Of a stretch of DNA of 64,000 bases, positions 56,552 through 64,000 are shown one piece after another. Positions within the stretch are counted from its first letter, which is position 1. Every line of letters begins with the position of its first letter. Made by a program: the position numbers and the translations under genes. Source of the DNA: Megasphaera hutchinsoni (GTDB lineage Bacteria > Bacillota > Negativicutes > Veillonellales > Megasphaeraceae). The notes below the pieces were generated by a model, which had not been told where the DNA came from, ran no database searches, and worked only from the letters and a program-made list of their open reading frames with translations. The stretch is taken from the NCBI RefSeq assembly GCF_001553405.1, contig NZ_KQ960952.1, positions 305,109-369,108 on the forward strand, given 5' to 3'.

Positions 56552-58273
56552 CTAATAAATAAATTCTTCAGCCATTTTTGTCTTTTCAATTAAATTCTTG
56601 TAAACTTTTGATTTTTGTAAAAGTGCTTCATGCTTACCTTCACTTTCTACTTTTCCGTTTTCAAGCACTACTATTTTGTCCGCATTTTCTATGGATTTCA
56701 TTCTATGTGAAATGATGACAACGGTCTTATCTTTAATCAAATTGTTTAAAGACTCTTGAATTTTTTTCTCGTTGTCAACGTCAAGGCTTGCTGCTATCTC
56801 GTCTAATATCAATATTGGCGCATCTTTTAAGAATGCTCTAGCTATTGATAACCGCTGTCTTTCTCCTCCTGATAGCTCCGCTCCGTTTTCACCAACAACT
56901 GTATCGAAACCCTTATCCATTTTTTCTATAAAGTCTGTGCAGTTTGCAAGCTCTGCTGCTCTTTTAACTTCTGCGTCGCTTGCATCTTGCTTACCAAGTC
57001 TAATATTTTCCATAACACTTTGATTAAAGAGAACTACATCTTGGAAAACTATAGACACCTTATCAAAAAGAGATTCTGTGGATATTTTTTTTATATCTTT
57101 GCCATCAATTAAAATTTGTCCCTCGTCATAATCATAAAGTCTTGATATAAGTTTCAAGATAGTTGTTTTACCGCAGCCGCTTGTGCCTACTAATGCAGTA
57201 ACCTCACCCTGCTTTGCTTTAAAGCTTACGCCATTTAAAATTTTTGCGTCTTTATTATAGGCAAATTCAACATCTTTTAGATCAATATCAAATTTTTTCA
57301 AATTATAGTCATCGCCCTCTTGAAGATGTTGATTTTGAATTTCTTTTAATCTTTCAATCTTTGGCGTTAAATAAAATATCTCCATCATGCCCTCTTTAGA
57401 TGCATCTAAAGCGTCTTTTATCTTTATAGCCGCTAGTAAATATCCTACAAGGTAGAGAGCACTTATCTCTTTGCTAATAATTAGATTTACGCCAACAAAT
57501 ATTACAACAGCTAGAGATATAAAGCTAAACATTGATGAAAGTGACATAATTAAGATGGTTACAATTTCTGCTTTTAAGTGCACTTTTTCACTTCTATCCA
57601 TTTTATCATATAGCTTCTCTTTCATTTCCTCTGCTAAGCCATAAGCTTTTATCTCCATTTGCATCTCGATATTTTCTTGAAAGCTTTCAGCGTTTGCTCT
57701 TAAAACATCATAATATTCCTTCTCTCCTTTAACTGAATGTTTTTTAGATAGTGGTATAAATATAAAGCTTAGAACCGTTGGAATAATTACAGCCAAACCC
57801 ATCTTGACATTGCCAACTAACATCATGATGGATATTAGCGGGAAGAAGAGTGCCATGCCGCCCACCTTTGGTATTGCGTGGCTCATTGCATGCTCTATAC
57901 CTTCAATATCAGCCATGATTGTTTGTGAAAGATCGGAAATATCATGCTTAGAAAAGTAAGATAGAGGTAGTTTTGATAAATTTTCCGCTGTCCTTATTCT
58001 TAAATCCGCACTTTCTTGATAGGTCGTACTATATAATTTATCGTATTCGATAGAAAGCAAAATATACATTGCTATCAAGGTCAAAAGGGAGAATACTATA
58101 TAAAATTCCTTACTTTTTCCCATATTTTCCAAAACTTCCTGAGCAAAAATCATTAGTAGTATGGCAGGAAGCATGTTTATACAATAAACGAAAAATGAGG
58201 ATAGGGTTGCTTTACTTAAATTTTTTGCTCCTTTATCTGTAAGAGCAAATCTTTTTTTATAAAACGCCTTCAT
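56552..58273 (-). CDS. ABC half-exporter (permease-ATPase), YbtQ/IrtB-like
   Basis: Type IV ABC transporter half, 573 residues. The ATG at 58273 follows GGAGGT and lies inside the end of the preceding ABC gene (17-base overlap). An N-terminal six-helix membrane domain is followed by the ATPase: Walker A GTSGCGKTT (about 361), Q-loop VFQDV, signature LSGGERQRLS (about 464), Walker B LILDEIAASLD and the switch His in ISHRM. It pairs with the next gene as a heterodimer. The AraC regulator and Fur-like box suggest siderophore or metal transport rather than drug export. The coding strand is clearly more A/T-rich than the core genes, suggesting transfer. Confidence 0.9.
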   Translation of the reverse strand: MKAFYKKRFALTDKGAKNLSKATLSSFFVYCINMLPAILLMIFAQEVLENMGKSKEFYIVFSLLTLIAMYILLSIEYDKLYSTTYQESADLRIRTAENLSKLPLSYFSKHDISDLSQTIMADIEGIEHAMSHAIPKVGGMALFFPLISIMMLVGNVKMGLAVIIPTVLSFIFIPLSKKHSVKGEKEYYDVLRANAESFQENIEMQMEIKAYGLAEEMKEKLYDKMDRSEKVHLKAEIVTILIMSLSSMFSFISLAVVIFVGVNLIISKEISALYLVGYLLAAIKIKDALDASKEGMMEIFYLTPKIERLKEIQNQHLQEGDDYNLKKFDIDLKDVEFAYNKDAKILNGVSFKAKQGEVTALVGTSGCGKTTILKLISRLYDYDEGQILIDGKDIKKISTESLFDKVSIVFQDVVLFNQSVMENIRLGKQDASDAEVKRAAELANCTDFIEKMDKGFDTVVGENGAELSGGERQRLSIARAFLKDAPILILDEIAASLDVDNEKKIQESLNNLIKDKTVVIISHRMKSIENADKIVVLENGKVESEGKHEALLQKSKVYKNLIEKTKMAEEFIY

Positions 58274-60011
58274 TTGAAAACCTCCATTCATTCGCACTGT
58301 TAAACAACTCTTGCAATTTCTTATAGCTTGTATCTCTTGACATCAATTCTTTGTCGGAACCTCTTTCTATAATTTTTCCTCTATCCATCACCATAATTTC
58401 ATCAAGGTCTTTTATTGTAGATAACCTATGAGCAATCATAATAACTGTTTTATCTTTCATCAGATTTTTGAAAGCTTTTTGCAGTTCAAACTCGTTATCC
58501 GGATCAATTGATGCTGAGGCCTCATCCATAATAATAATTTTTGAATCCTTTAAAATGGCTCTGGCAATTGCAATTCTTTGTTTTTCTCCGCCAGATAAAT
58601 AAACACCTTTTGAGCCTATGACTGTATTTTCTCTATCTGGAAATTTGTCTAATATCAAATCGCATCCCGCTAATTTTAAGGCTTTCATAATGTCATCTCT
58701 TGTCGCGTCTTTATTTGCTAAGGCTACATTGTCATAAATGCTCTTCTTGAACAATTTTGAATCTTGGAAGACAAAGGAAATAGCTTTTATTAAGGCTTCG
58801 TCAGAATATTCACTTATTGGTATGCCGCCTATCTTTATCGTTCCTTCATTTACATTGTAGAAACCTGATATAAGTTTTGCTACTGTTGATTTTCCTGATC
58901 CAGAGGAACCGACTAGTGCATAGGACTTTCCTTCTTCTAATTCAAAGGATAAATTTTCAATTACAGCTTTGTCGTTATAAGCAAAACTTACATTGTCAAA
59001 CTCTATATTATAGTTTTTAAAATTGTTGACATTACCATGGACCAATTTGTCTTTTTGCATATCCTTGTAAAGTGCCTCTAAAGTATCTACTGCATAATTG
59101 CCTTGAGAAATGTACATGGCATACCACATCATTCTCATAAATGAAACAAAGAGAACTCCCGATAAGAATAAAATCATGATAAGCTCAAGTAAAATCACCT
59201 TGGTGCTGCCTAAGCTAGTCATAAAATAAACTATAGGAATAATTAAAATTGCAATTAAACCAAAAAATAGCCATTGATACAAAACATAAGTTCTTTTACA
59301 AGATAGTGAATAATTATAAGCATACTTCGAGTAATCTTTTATCGCCTTGTAAAAGCTTTTAAATGACTCTACATTTGCTCTAAATATTTTTACAACTTGC
59401 ATTCCTCTAACGTATTCAACAGTCTCTGCGCTTAGTTTAGATAGCGCTTCTTGGTATATCTTCATAAATTCTTTCTCACCCATCATTGCCCCTAAAATTA
59501 AGGCTCCTATTATGGTTAGAGCAAGTAAAGTAATACCAACCCTTATACTTACTATAAAGCCAAGCACAAGCACAAGTATGGGGGTTATTATTGCTTGAGA
59601 GCTGTCGGGAATCATGTGAGCTACCACCTGATGTGTTAGTGCGGCATTATCATCTATGCTCTTTCTTATTTGACCAGATGGATTTAAGTCGAAAAACCTA
59701 AAACTGGCTTTTTCTAGGCCATCAATTCCCCTTTTCCTTAAATTGGTTTCAAGCCTAAATCCTAGTATGTGTGAAAATGTACCTGAAACAAAATAAAATA
59801 TTGCCCCACTTGTTAATGTGATGACAGATTTTAATGCTATGCTCTCTGCACCAGATAAATCTGAATTAATTATTAACTTATCTAGAAATTTATAAATTAA
59901 ATAATATCCATGTACCGTAAGAACAGCAGATATAACAGAAAAAACTATAGCCCAATATCCAAGATATTTTTTATCTTCCACATAAGCAAATAGTTTCTTA
60001 TAAATCTTCAT
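58257..60011 (-). CDS. ABC half-exporter (permease-ATPase), YbtP/IrtA-like
   Basis: Partner half-transporter, 584 residues, with a AAAGGAG site. Six membrane helices, then Walker A GSSGSGKST (about 364), Q-loop VFQDS, signature LSGGEKQRIA, Walker B IIMDEASASIDPD and switch IAHRLS. Known relatives in this arrangement (YbtPQ, IrtAB) import ferric siderophores despite the exporter fold. Here import is inference from the control region. No siderophore synthesis genes are present, so any use would be of foreign chelators. First gene of the leftward pair. Confidence 0.9.
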   Translation of the reverse strand: MKIYKKLFAYVEDKKYLGYWAIVFSVISAVLTVHGYYLIYKFLDKLIINSDLSGAESIALKSVITLTSGAIFYFVSGTFSHILGFRLETNLRKRGIDGLEKASFRFFDLNPSGQIRKSIDDNAALTHQVVAHMIPDSSQAIITPILVLVLGFIVSIRVGITLLALTIIGALILGAMMGEKEFMKIYQEALSKLSAETVEYVRGMQVVKIFRANVESFKSFYKAIKDYSKYAYNYSLSCKRTYVLYQWLFFGLIAILIIPIVYFMTSLGSTKVILLELIMILFLSGVLFVSFMRMMWYAMYISQGNYAVDTLEALYKDMQKDKLVHGNVNNFKNYNIEFDNVSFAYNDKAVIENLSFELEEGKSYALVGSSGSGKSTVAKLISGFYNVNEGTIKIGGIPISEYSDEALIKAISFVFQDSKLFKKSIYDNVALANKDATRDDIMKALKLAGCDLILDKFPDRENTVIGSKGVYLSGGEKQRIAIARAILKDSKIIIMDEASASIDPDNEFELQKAFKNLMKDKTVIMIAHRLSTIKDLDEIMVMDRGKIIERGSDKELMSRDTSYKKLQELFNSANEWRFSNEGVL

Positions 60012-60031
60012 AATAATATCTCCTTTCTTTA

Positions 60032-60164
60032 ATATCCCTTTTAGATTGAAATTTACTTGAGTGATAATAATTATTATTGCTTTTTTATTATATATTGGTT
60101 ATGATTACTAATACAAGAGATTGGAATGAATAAAGCTAATCGGAATATTGTCTAAAAGGGATAT
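60032..60164. promoter_or_regulatory. Divergent control region: 14-bp inverted repeat flanking a Fur-like box
   Basis: TCTAAAAGGGATAT occurs on the minus strand at 60032-60045, 20 bases before the ABC start. It also occurs on the plus strand at 60151-60164, overlapping the araC ribosome-binding site. Between them, at 60062-60076, TGATAATAATTATTA matches the Fur 7-1-7 consensus with one mismatch. The inverted copies are likely operators of the AraC regulator. The layout resembles the ybtA-ybtP intergenic region. Confidence 0.75.
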
Positions 60165-60168
60165 GGTT

Positions 60169-61131
60169 ATGATGACTTATTATGATTTTGTAAAAGAATA
60201 TATGAACGTAAATGAATGTAAAAGTAATCAGAAATATTCAAATGCAGGACATACATTTTGTTGGAGTAAAAATAACTCCACTTATGCAGAGGGCTTGTAT
60301 TGGTTTTATGAAGGAAATGGATTTATTATTGATATCCATGATTTCTATGTCAGAGAAGAAATAATTCAACGTAGTACTTATAGTATGGCCGACTATGTTT
60401 CAATATATTCCAGCTATATTGTCAGTGCAAATGGTGAAAGATTTAGTCCTTATCAAACGCTTACTGCAAACTCATTATGTACGCTTGATTTTGACAACAT
60501 AAAAGATGACTTTCTCTTTTTATTACACGAAAACTGTTATTATCTTGCTGTTTCTATCGGTTTTAAAAGAACGCTTCTAGAAAAACACCTATCATTTATT
60601 AATATTGATCCAGAATCATTTTATAGGGCTTTACTTCAAACAAATCAACTAATACTTACAAAGGCATTAGAAAAGGTGGCAATGGAAATTTTAAATTGTA
60701 AGATGGACACTCCCGCCGCTGAATTTTTCTTTAAAGCTAAAGCTAATGAATGGATAAGTATAGTAATAGATACGTACTTAAATAGAAAAAAACATAAAAT
60801 CGAATCAGATGATAATAAATCCCTTGATGATGTAGCTAGATTTTTAGATGATCATTTCGCTATGAATATAAATCAGGATACACTTGAAAAAATATCGAGA
60901 ATGAGTGGGACGAAATTAAAAAATTTGTTCAAAGAAAAATATGGTCAAAGCATTACAGAATACACCCAAAGAAAAAGAATGAATGTAGCTGAAACCCTTC
61001 TGTTAAATACCGAACTGCCTATAAAGGAAATAGCTAAATCTGTGGGCTACTCATCGCATAGCAAATTTTCCCTCTATTACAAAAGATATAAAGGTAAACT
61101 TCCTAGCGAAATCCGTAATTTAACTTGCTAA
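60169..61131 (+). CDS. AraC family transcriptional regulator
   Basis: 320 residues from the ATG at 60169 (AAAAGGG 9 bases upstream). The TTG at 60148 lies before that site, and two further ATGs are nearby. The N-terminal domain (1-215) is the variable sensor. The C-terminal 100 residues hold two helix-turn-helices: DTLEKISRMSGTKLKNLFKEKYG and IKEIAKSVGYSSHSKFSLYYKRYKGKLPSEIR. Divergent from the ABC pair and probably its activator when the transported ligand is bound, as in YbtA or PchR systems. Low G+C like the ABC genes, supporting acquisition as one cassette. Confidence 0.92.
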   Translation: MMTYYDFVKEYMNVNECKSNQKYSNAGHTFCWSKNNSTYAEGLYWFYEGNGFIIDIHDFYVREEIIQRSTYSMADYVSIYSSYIVSANGERFSPYQTLTANSLCTLDFDNIKDDFLFLLHENCYYLAVSIGFKRTLLEKHLSFINIDPESFYRALLQTNQLILTKALEKVAMEILNCKMDTPAAEFFFKAKANEWISIVIDTYLNRKKHKIESDDNKSLDDVARFLDDHFAMNINQDTLEKISRMSGTKLKNLFKEKYGQSITEYTQRKRMNVAETLLLNTELPIKEIAKSVGYSSHSKFSLYYKRYKGKLPSEIRNLTC

Positions 61132-61132
61132 C

Positions 61133-61176
61133 ATCACAATTAAAAATGTGATTACCGTGATTAAGGATTTTTTTAT
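61133..61176 (+). terminator. Possible araC terminator
   Basis: Short stem ATCACA / TGTGAT (61133-61138 with 61147-61152), with T7 at about 61169-61175 after a gap. Weak. Confidence 0.35.
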
Positions 61177-61439
61177 TTACACATCCCTATCTTATATTAG
61201 TTAAAATGCGTATATAGATATTTGCAGAGATCTGTATACAGGTAATAAAAAAATAAACAAAATTCATTCTTCCCTTCTTTCTTTGAACAAAAAAACGACA
61301 GAATTATTACGTTCTATCGTCTAAAATTTACATATTCAATTTTTATCACAAAATAAGACGCTTTTTTTGATCTTTACTTTTATTGGCAGGGGATTTACAA
61401 TATCCATTTAGCTTATTCAGTAATGATATGTAGCAGTAT

Positions 61440-61745
61440 CAAAGGCGTTTTTTACTATTTCTTTATGTGTTACGATGATTGCTTGTTTATCTTTACCCGG
61501 CATGTTCACCGCCTTATCTGCAAATTATGATGGCTTAGTTGAATTAGCGTTAAGAAAACCGTATCCTTTATACACTTCATCATCGCACTCCCTATCCCCA
61601 TCTCGAAAGGATAATTTAATATCGGCTTTCTTTGATTGCTTGCCACCAAACTTGCCGACACTTTCTTTAATCACCGTATCGATGGATTTATCGATACGGT
61701 GATTGTTTCTTTATCGTCTTTCAAAATTAACAGCGATACACGTTA
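61440..61745 (-). pseudogene. Decayed phage DUF2815-like (ssDNA-binding-type) gene
   Basis: On the minus strand the translation reads VSLLILKDDKETI, then in another frame IDTVIKESVGKFGGK. It continues to LSFRDGDRECDDEVYKGYGFLNANSTKPS, a stop, and FADKAVNMPGKDKQAI. This follows the block order I know from phage DUF2815 proteins (VSLIIPKDDK..I, KFGGK, L.LRDGD...DDE.Y....F.NANS.TKP...DKAVN). One frame change and one in-frame stop, with no start or C-terminal region, mark it as a remnant. Family assignment is from memory of the motifs. The flanking bases 61177-61439 show only AT-rich sequence and an imperfect hairpin at 61291-61318. Confidence 0.6.
61669..61704. repeat. Perfect 15-bp palindrome inside the phage remnant
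   Basis: AATCACCGTATCGAT and its exact reverse complement flank a 6-base loop (61669-61683, 61690-61704). It sits exactly where the remnant changes frame, so it probably arose by local inverted duplication. Confidence 0.8.
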
Positions 61746-61770
61746 TTTCTCATATCCACATTTCACACAA

Positions 61771-61823
61771 AAAAAAGCGATACGGTCAACAACATGACTA
61801 ATGTTGTCAACCGTACCGCTATG
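61771..61823 (-). terminator. Terminator of the autotransporter gene
   Basis: Long stem of about 19 pairs, AGCGATACGGT..ACAACAT with ATGTTGT..ACCGTACCGCT, with two small mismatched bulges and TTTTTTTGTG on the minus strand. Confidence 0.85.
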
Positions 61824-61844
61824 TTTCCTTGCTTTTACATTATT

Positions 61845-64000
61845 CTATTTTTTATTAGCCGCCATAGCCAGCACCATTTCTCGCAATTCCTGAATTTCAC
61901 GTTTTTGTTGTTCATTTTCCGCTTTCAGTGCGCTGACTTCATCTTGCATCACATAAATAGAACTGATAGGTCCTGCCTTATACCGATCCGGAATTTCTTT
62001 TTCATCCTTTGTATGTCCGAATTTACGAGTATAGCCTACATTTACCATCGTATGACCGGTGCCTAACGATACGCCCGCATTCAGCATCGTGCTTTCATTG
62101 GTATAATGTGCAACACCCAAGGCAACTGCCGTTTTTTGTTGATAGTTTCCTATGCCCGCCATAATCTGAGTCGGTTCCACCGGATCATATTGCAACGGTT
62201 TCAACGCCGCCAATGCGGCTGCGTCCGCACCGATTCCATGTGCTTCATCCTTAGTGTTGCCGATTGCCTTGGCCATACCGGCAATAGCCGTATCCATTTG
62301 GTCTTTATTCACCGCATCGGTCGGCAAATTACCTTGTCCAACGTTGTGCATAACCACGGGTTCTCCCGCTTTTCCCGGTTCGGCCGCCGGATTTACCAAG
62401 CTTACAGAGGGCGTTCCCTTACCGTCTTGTCCCAAGTCGGCAGGAGTAGCCGTCATATTACCGTCTTTATCGGTAACAAACCATTTTCCGTCTGTACCTT
62501 TAGCAATAGTATTCCCTGCATTGTCTGTATACGCCGTAGGAAGTCCTACAACATTTACTTTATAGCCGGTTTCAGTAGCCACAACTTTTGTATTCGTCCC
62601 GTCTGTAATATTTACCGTATCAAAGGCCTTGACAGCCTTAACTGCTTTTCCGTTAACCTGTAAATTCCACGGGCTATTCATAATATCGGCAATCGTTGCC
62701 GCATTATGCTGCATAGCAACCAACGGATTTGCAGCAGTAGGATCTACGGAGCCGTCCGGGTTCTTCTTGCTCTCCGGTGCTTTTGCTTCTTTCGCATCCG
62801 GTGCTACTGCATCAAAATTACTTTTTACATTAGTCACAGTAATCGGTTTATCTTTTTCACCGACCTGAATACCTGCCGGTTCAATTGCCTTCGCATCCGC
62901 TTTAGGCTGTCCGTCATCTTTCAGTTGATCTTTCGTGTAATATTTATCCCCTACTTTAACAAGCGAATTGCCATCTTTATCTACATATTGAGTAGGTGCA
63001 GAACCGTTCTTCGCATTTTCCGCATTAACCGCTTTGGCAATCTCTTCTTTATTTACCTTAACGGTTACTTTGCTAACACCGTCTTTAGATTCGGTAATGA
63101 CTTTTGCCAACCCGTCACCGGCAAATTCTACGGTGTTCGCATGTCTTACCTGTCCGCTAACAGCCTTACCGTTTTCATCCGTTCCTTTAATGACAAATCC
63201 TAACTTCTGCAAATCATCTACGGTTGCTACGGTTCCGGATACTGCATGTTCCAAATCTGCCAAGCCTTTTGTCGGACCGTCTGCGGTGATTTCTTTAGTT
63301 CCCGCTGCTACGTTCGTGAGCTGCATAGGATGTCCTTTTTCACCGATTTGTACAACCGGGACAACGTCCTTCGCTCCTGCTATAACATTTCCTTCATTAT
63401 CCACTTTATCTGTCGGATAATACTTGTCGTCCTTTGCTTTAACAAGTGGGTTACCGTCTTGATCGACATAATGAATCGGAGTGTTTCCGGCTTTATCATT
63501 AATAGCCTTTACCGCTGCCGCCACTTTCTTATCATCGACGGTCACCGTAATAATCCTCTTTTGGCCTTCCGTCTTACCGCTTACTTCTGCCAAACCTTCA
63601 CCTTTAAAGTTTACTTCTTGTGCATTTTGTACTTTGGCGGCATACGTATCTCCCACGCTGAGTATCCAACCCATACGGCGAAGGTCATCTACTGTTGCAG
63701 CGGTATGCTTACTAACGTTATCCGCCGCTGCATCCGTCGGTATACTTAAATCGGCGAGTCCGGCTTTTTCTTTATCTGCCTTACTTGCATTCGGATCGGT
63801 CGGCGTTGCAATGGAAGTGGTTCCCGGTGCTATATTCATAAGTTGTGTCGGTTTATCTTTTTCGCCGACCTGAATTCCTACCGGGTCAACTGCCTGTGCA
63901 CCGGTTTGCGGTGTTCCGTCATCGCCTACCTTGTCTTTCGGATAATATTTACCGTCTTTGGCTTTAACAAGCGGATTGCCGTCTTTATCTACATACTGTG
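61845..64000 (-). CDS. Trimeric autotransporter adhesin (YadA-like), N-terminal side cut by the window
   Basis: Surface adhesin of type Vc secretion. The frame is open to the right edge, so the apparent Met at 63839 is internal. About 718 residues are visible. The passenger consists of modules of roughly 160-175 residues, each with a (H/Q)YVDxDGNxLVK...YYxxD block, then (V/I)QVGEKDKP. The tyrosines of this block map near 63998, 63470 and 62987. Near the C-terminus are a neck (DAVNKDQMDTAIAGMAKAIG), a YadA-type anchor (ADAAALAALKPLQYDP...MAGIGNYQQKTAVALGVAHY...NVGYTRKFG) and, unusually, a further heptad-like coil (VSALKAENEQQKREIQELREMVLA) after the barrel. G+C is higher than in the neighbouring cassette. 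Confidence 0.93.
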   Translation of the reverse strand, partial: QYVDKDGNPLVKAKDGKYYPKDKVGDDGTPQTGAQAVDPVGIQVGEKDKPTQLMNIAPGTTSIATPTDPNASKADKEKAGLADLSIPTDAAADNVSKHTAATVDDLRRMGWILSVGDTYAAKVQNAQEVNFKGEGLAEVSGKTEGQKRIITVTVDDKKVAAAVKAINDKAGNTPIHYVDQDGNPLVKAKDDKYYPTDKVDNEGNVIAGAKDVVPVVQIGEKGHPMQLTNVAAGTKEITADGPTKGLADLEHAVSGTVATVDDLQKLGFVIKGTDENGKAVSGQVRHANTVEFAGDGLAKVITESKDGVSKVTVKVNKEEIAKAVNAENAKNGSAPTQYVDKDGNSLVKVGDKYYTKDQLKDDGQPKADAKAIEPAGIQVGEKDKPITVTNVKSNFDAVAPDAKEAKAPESKKNPDGSVDPTAANPLVAMQHNAATIADIMNSPWNLQVNGKAVKAVKAFDTVNITDGTNTKVVATETGYKVNVVGLPTAYTDNAGNTIAKGTDGKWFVTDKDGNMTATPADLGQDGKGTPSVSLVNPAAEPGKAGEPVVMHNVGQGNLPTDAVNKDQMDTAIAGMAKAIGNTKDEAHGIGADAAALAALKPLQYDPVEPTQIMAGIGNYQQKTAVALGVAHYTNESTMLNAGVSLGTGHTMVNVGYTRKFGHTKDEKEIPDRYKAGPISSIYVMQDEVSALKAENEQQKREIQELREMVLAMAANKK

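Noticed and set aside
61475..61702. 75-residue plus-strand frame
   Set aside because: It is the antisense of the phage DUF2815-like remnant, which explains the same bases better.
55840..61800. Search for an att duplication of the tmRNA 3' end
   Set aside because: I saw no second copy of the GAGTTCGACTCTCC...CCACCA segment and no integrase gene, so I did not call an integrative element with defined ends.
62106..63749. Several plus-strand open frames of 100-185 residues
   Set aside because: They are antisense to the autotransporter, whose protein has clear family motifs. The antisense products are compositionally odd and unrecognisable.

Overview
The window reads as chromosome of a diderm, anaerobic Firmicute, most likely class Negativicutes (Veillonellaceae and relatives). 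The core genes are Firmicute-like (PolC-type replicase, YabE-like 3D-domain protein, YerC-type TrpR relative, short EF-Ts). They sit beside outer-membrane markers: a TonB-dependent receptor, an RND efflux pump with its lipoprotein adaptor, and a trimeric autotransporter adhesin. Pyruvate formate-lyase with its activase points to fermentative anaerobic life. I cannot fix the genus by eye.

Layout. 1-6.9 kb: the conserved rpsB-tsf-pyrH-frr-(small unknown)-uppS-cdsA-dxr-rseP cluster, all leftward, with rseP cut by the window edge. 7-13.1 kb: a 3D-domain wall protein, polyphosphate kinase, a divergent Ppx/GppA-HD phosphatase and an unknown protein. 13.2-20.9 kb: comEA-comEC-holA-polC-yerC (DNA uptake and replication). 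21-25.3 kb: trkA with two trkH paralogues (K+ uptake). 25.4-28.2 kb: queD-queE and deoD, divergent from a fumarylacetoacetate-hydrolase-family gene. 28.5-34.9 kb: MATE pump and tetR-MFP-RND efflux operon. 35-40.3 kb: smc-ftsY-thiM. 40.5-43.6 kb: CorA and a TonB receptor with a Fur-like box. 43.8-47 kb: pflB-pflA, then an 0.8 kb AT-rich gene desert. 47.8-55.3 kb: amidase, nnr, acpS, unknown, lysC, gpmI, gap. 55.5 kb: tmRNA.

Downstream of tmRNA the character changes. 55.9-56.4 kb is a gene-free stretch with an AT-rich tract, phased 11-bp repeats and three same-strand DnaA boxes, which resembles a replication origin. 56.5-61.1 kb is an AT-rich cassette of two ABC half-exporters divergent from an AraC regulator. 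Its control region holds a Fur-like box between perfect 14-bp inverted repeats, an arrangement like YbtPQ/YbtA siderophore systems. 61.4-61.75 kb carries a decayed phage gene (DUF2815-like). 61.8 kb to the end is a GC-richer trimeric autotransporter, truncated at its N-terminal side by the window.

Nearly all core genes run leftward, away from the DnaA-box cluster, as expected for one replication arm. The most notable departures from family norms are a PolC that has cleanly lost its internal proofreading exonuclease and a ComEC whose nuclease-like domain lacks the metal ligands. The iron-related locus control regions are also striking.
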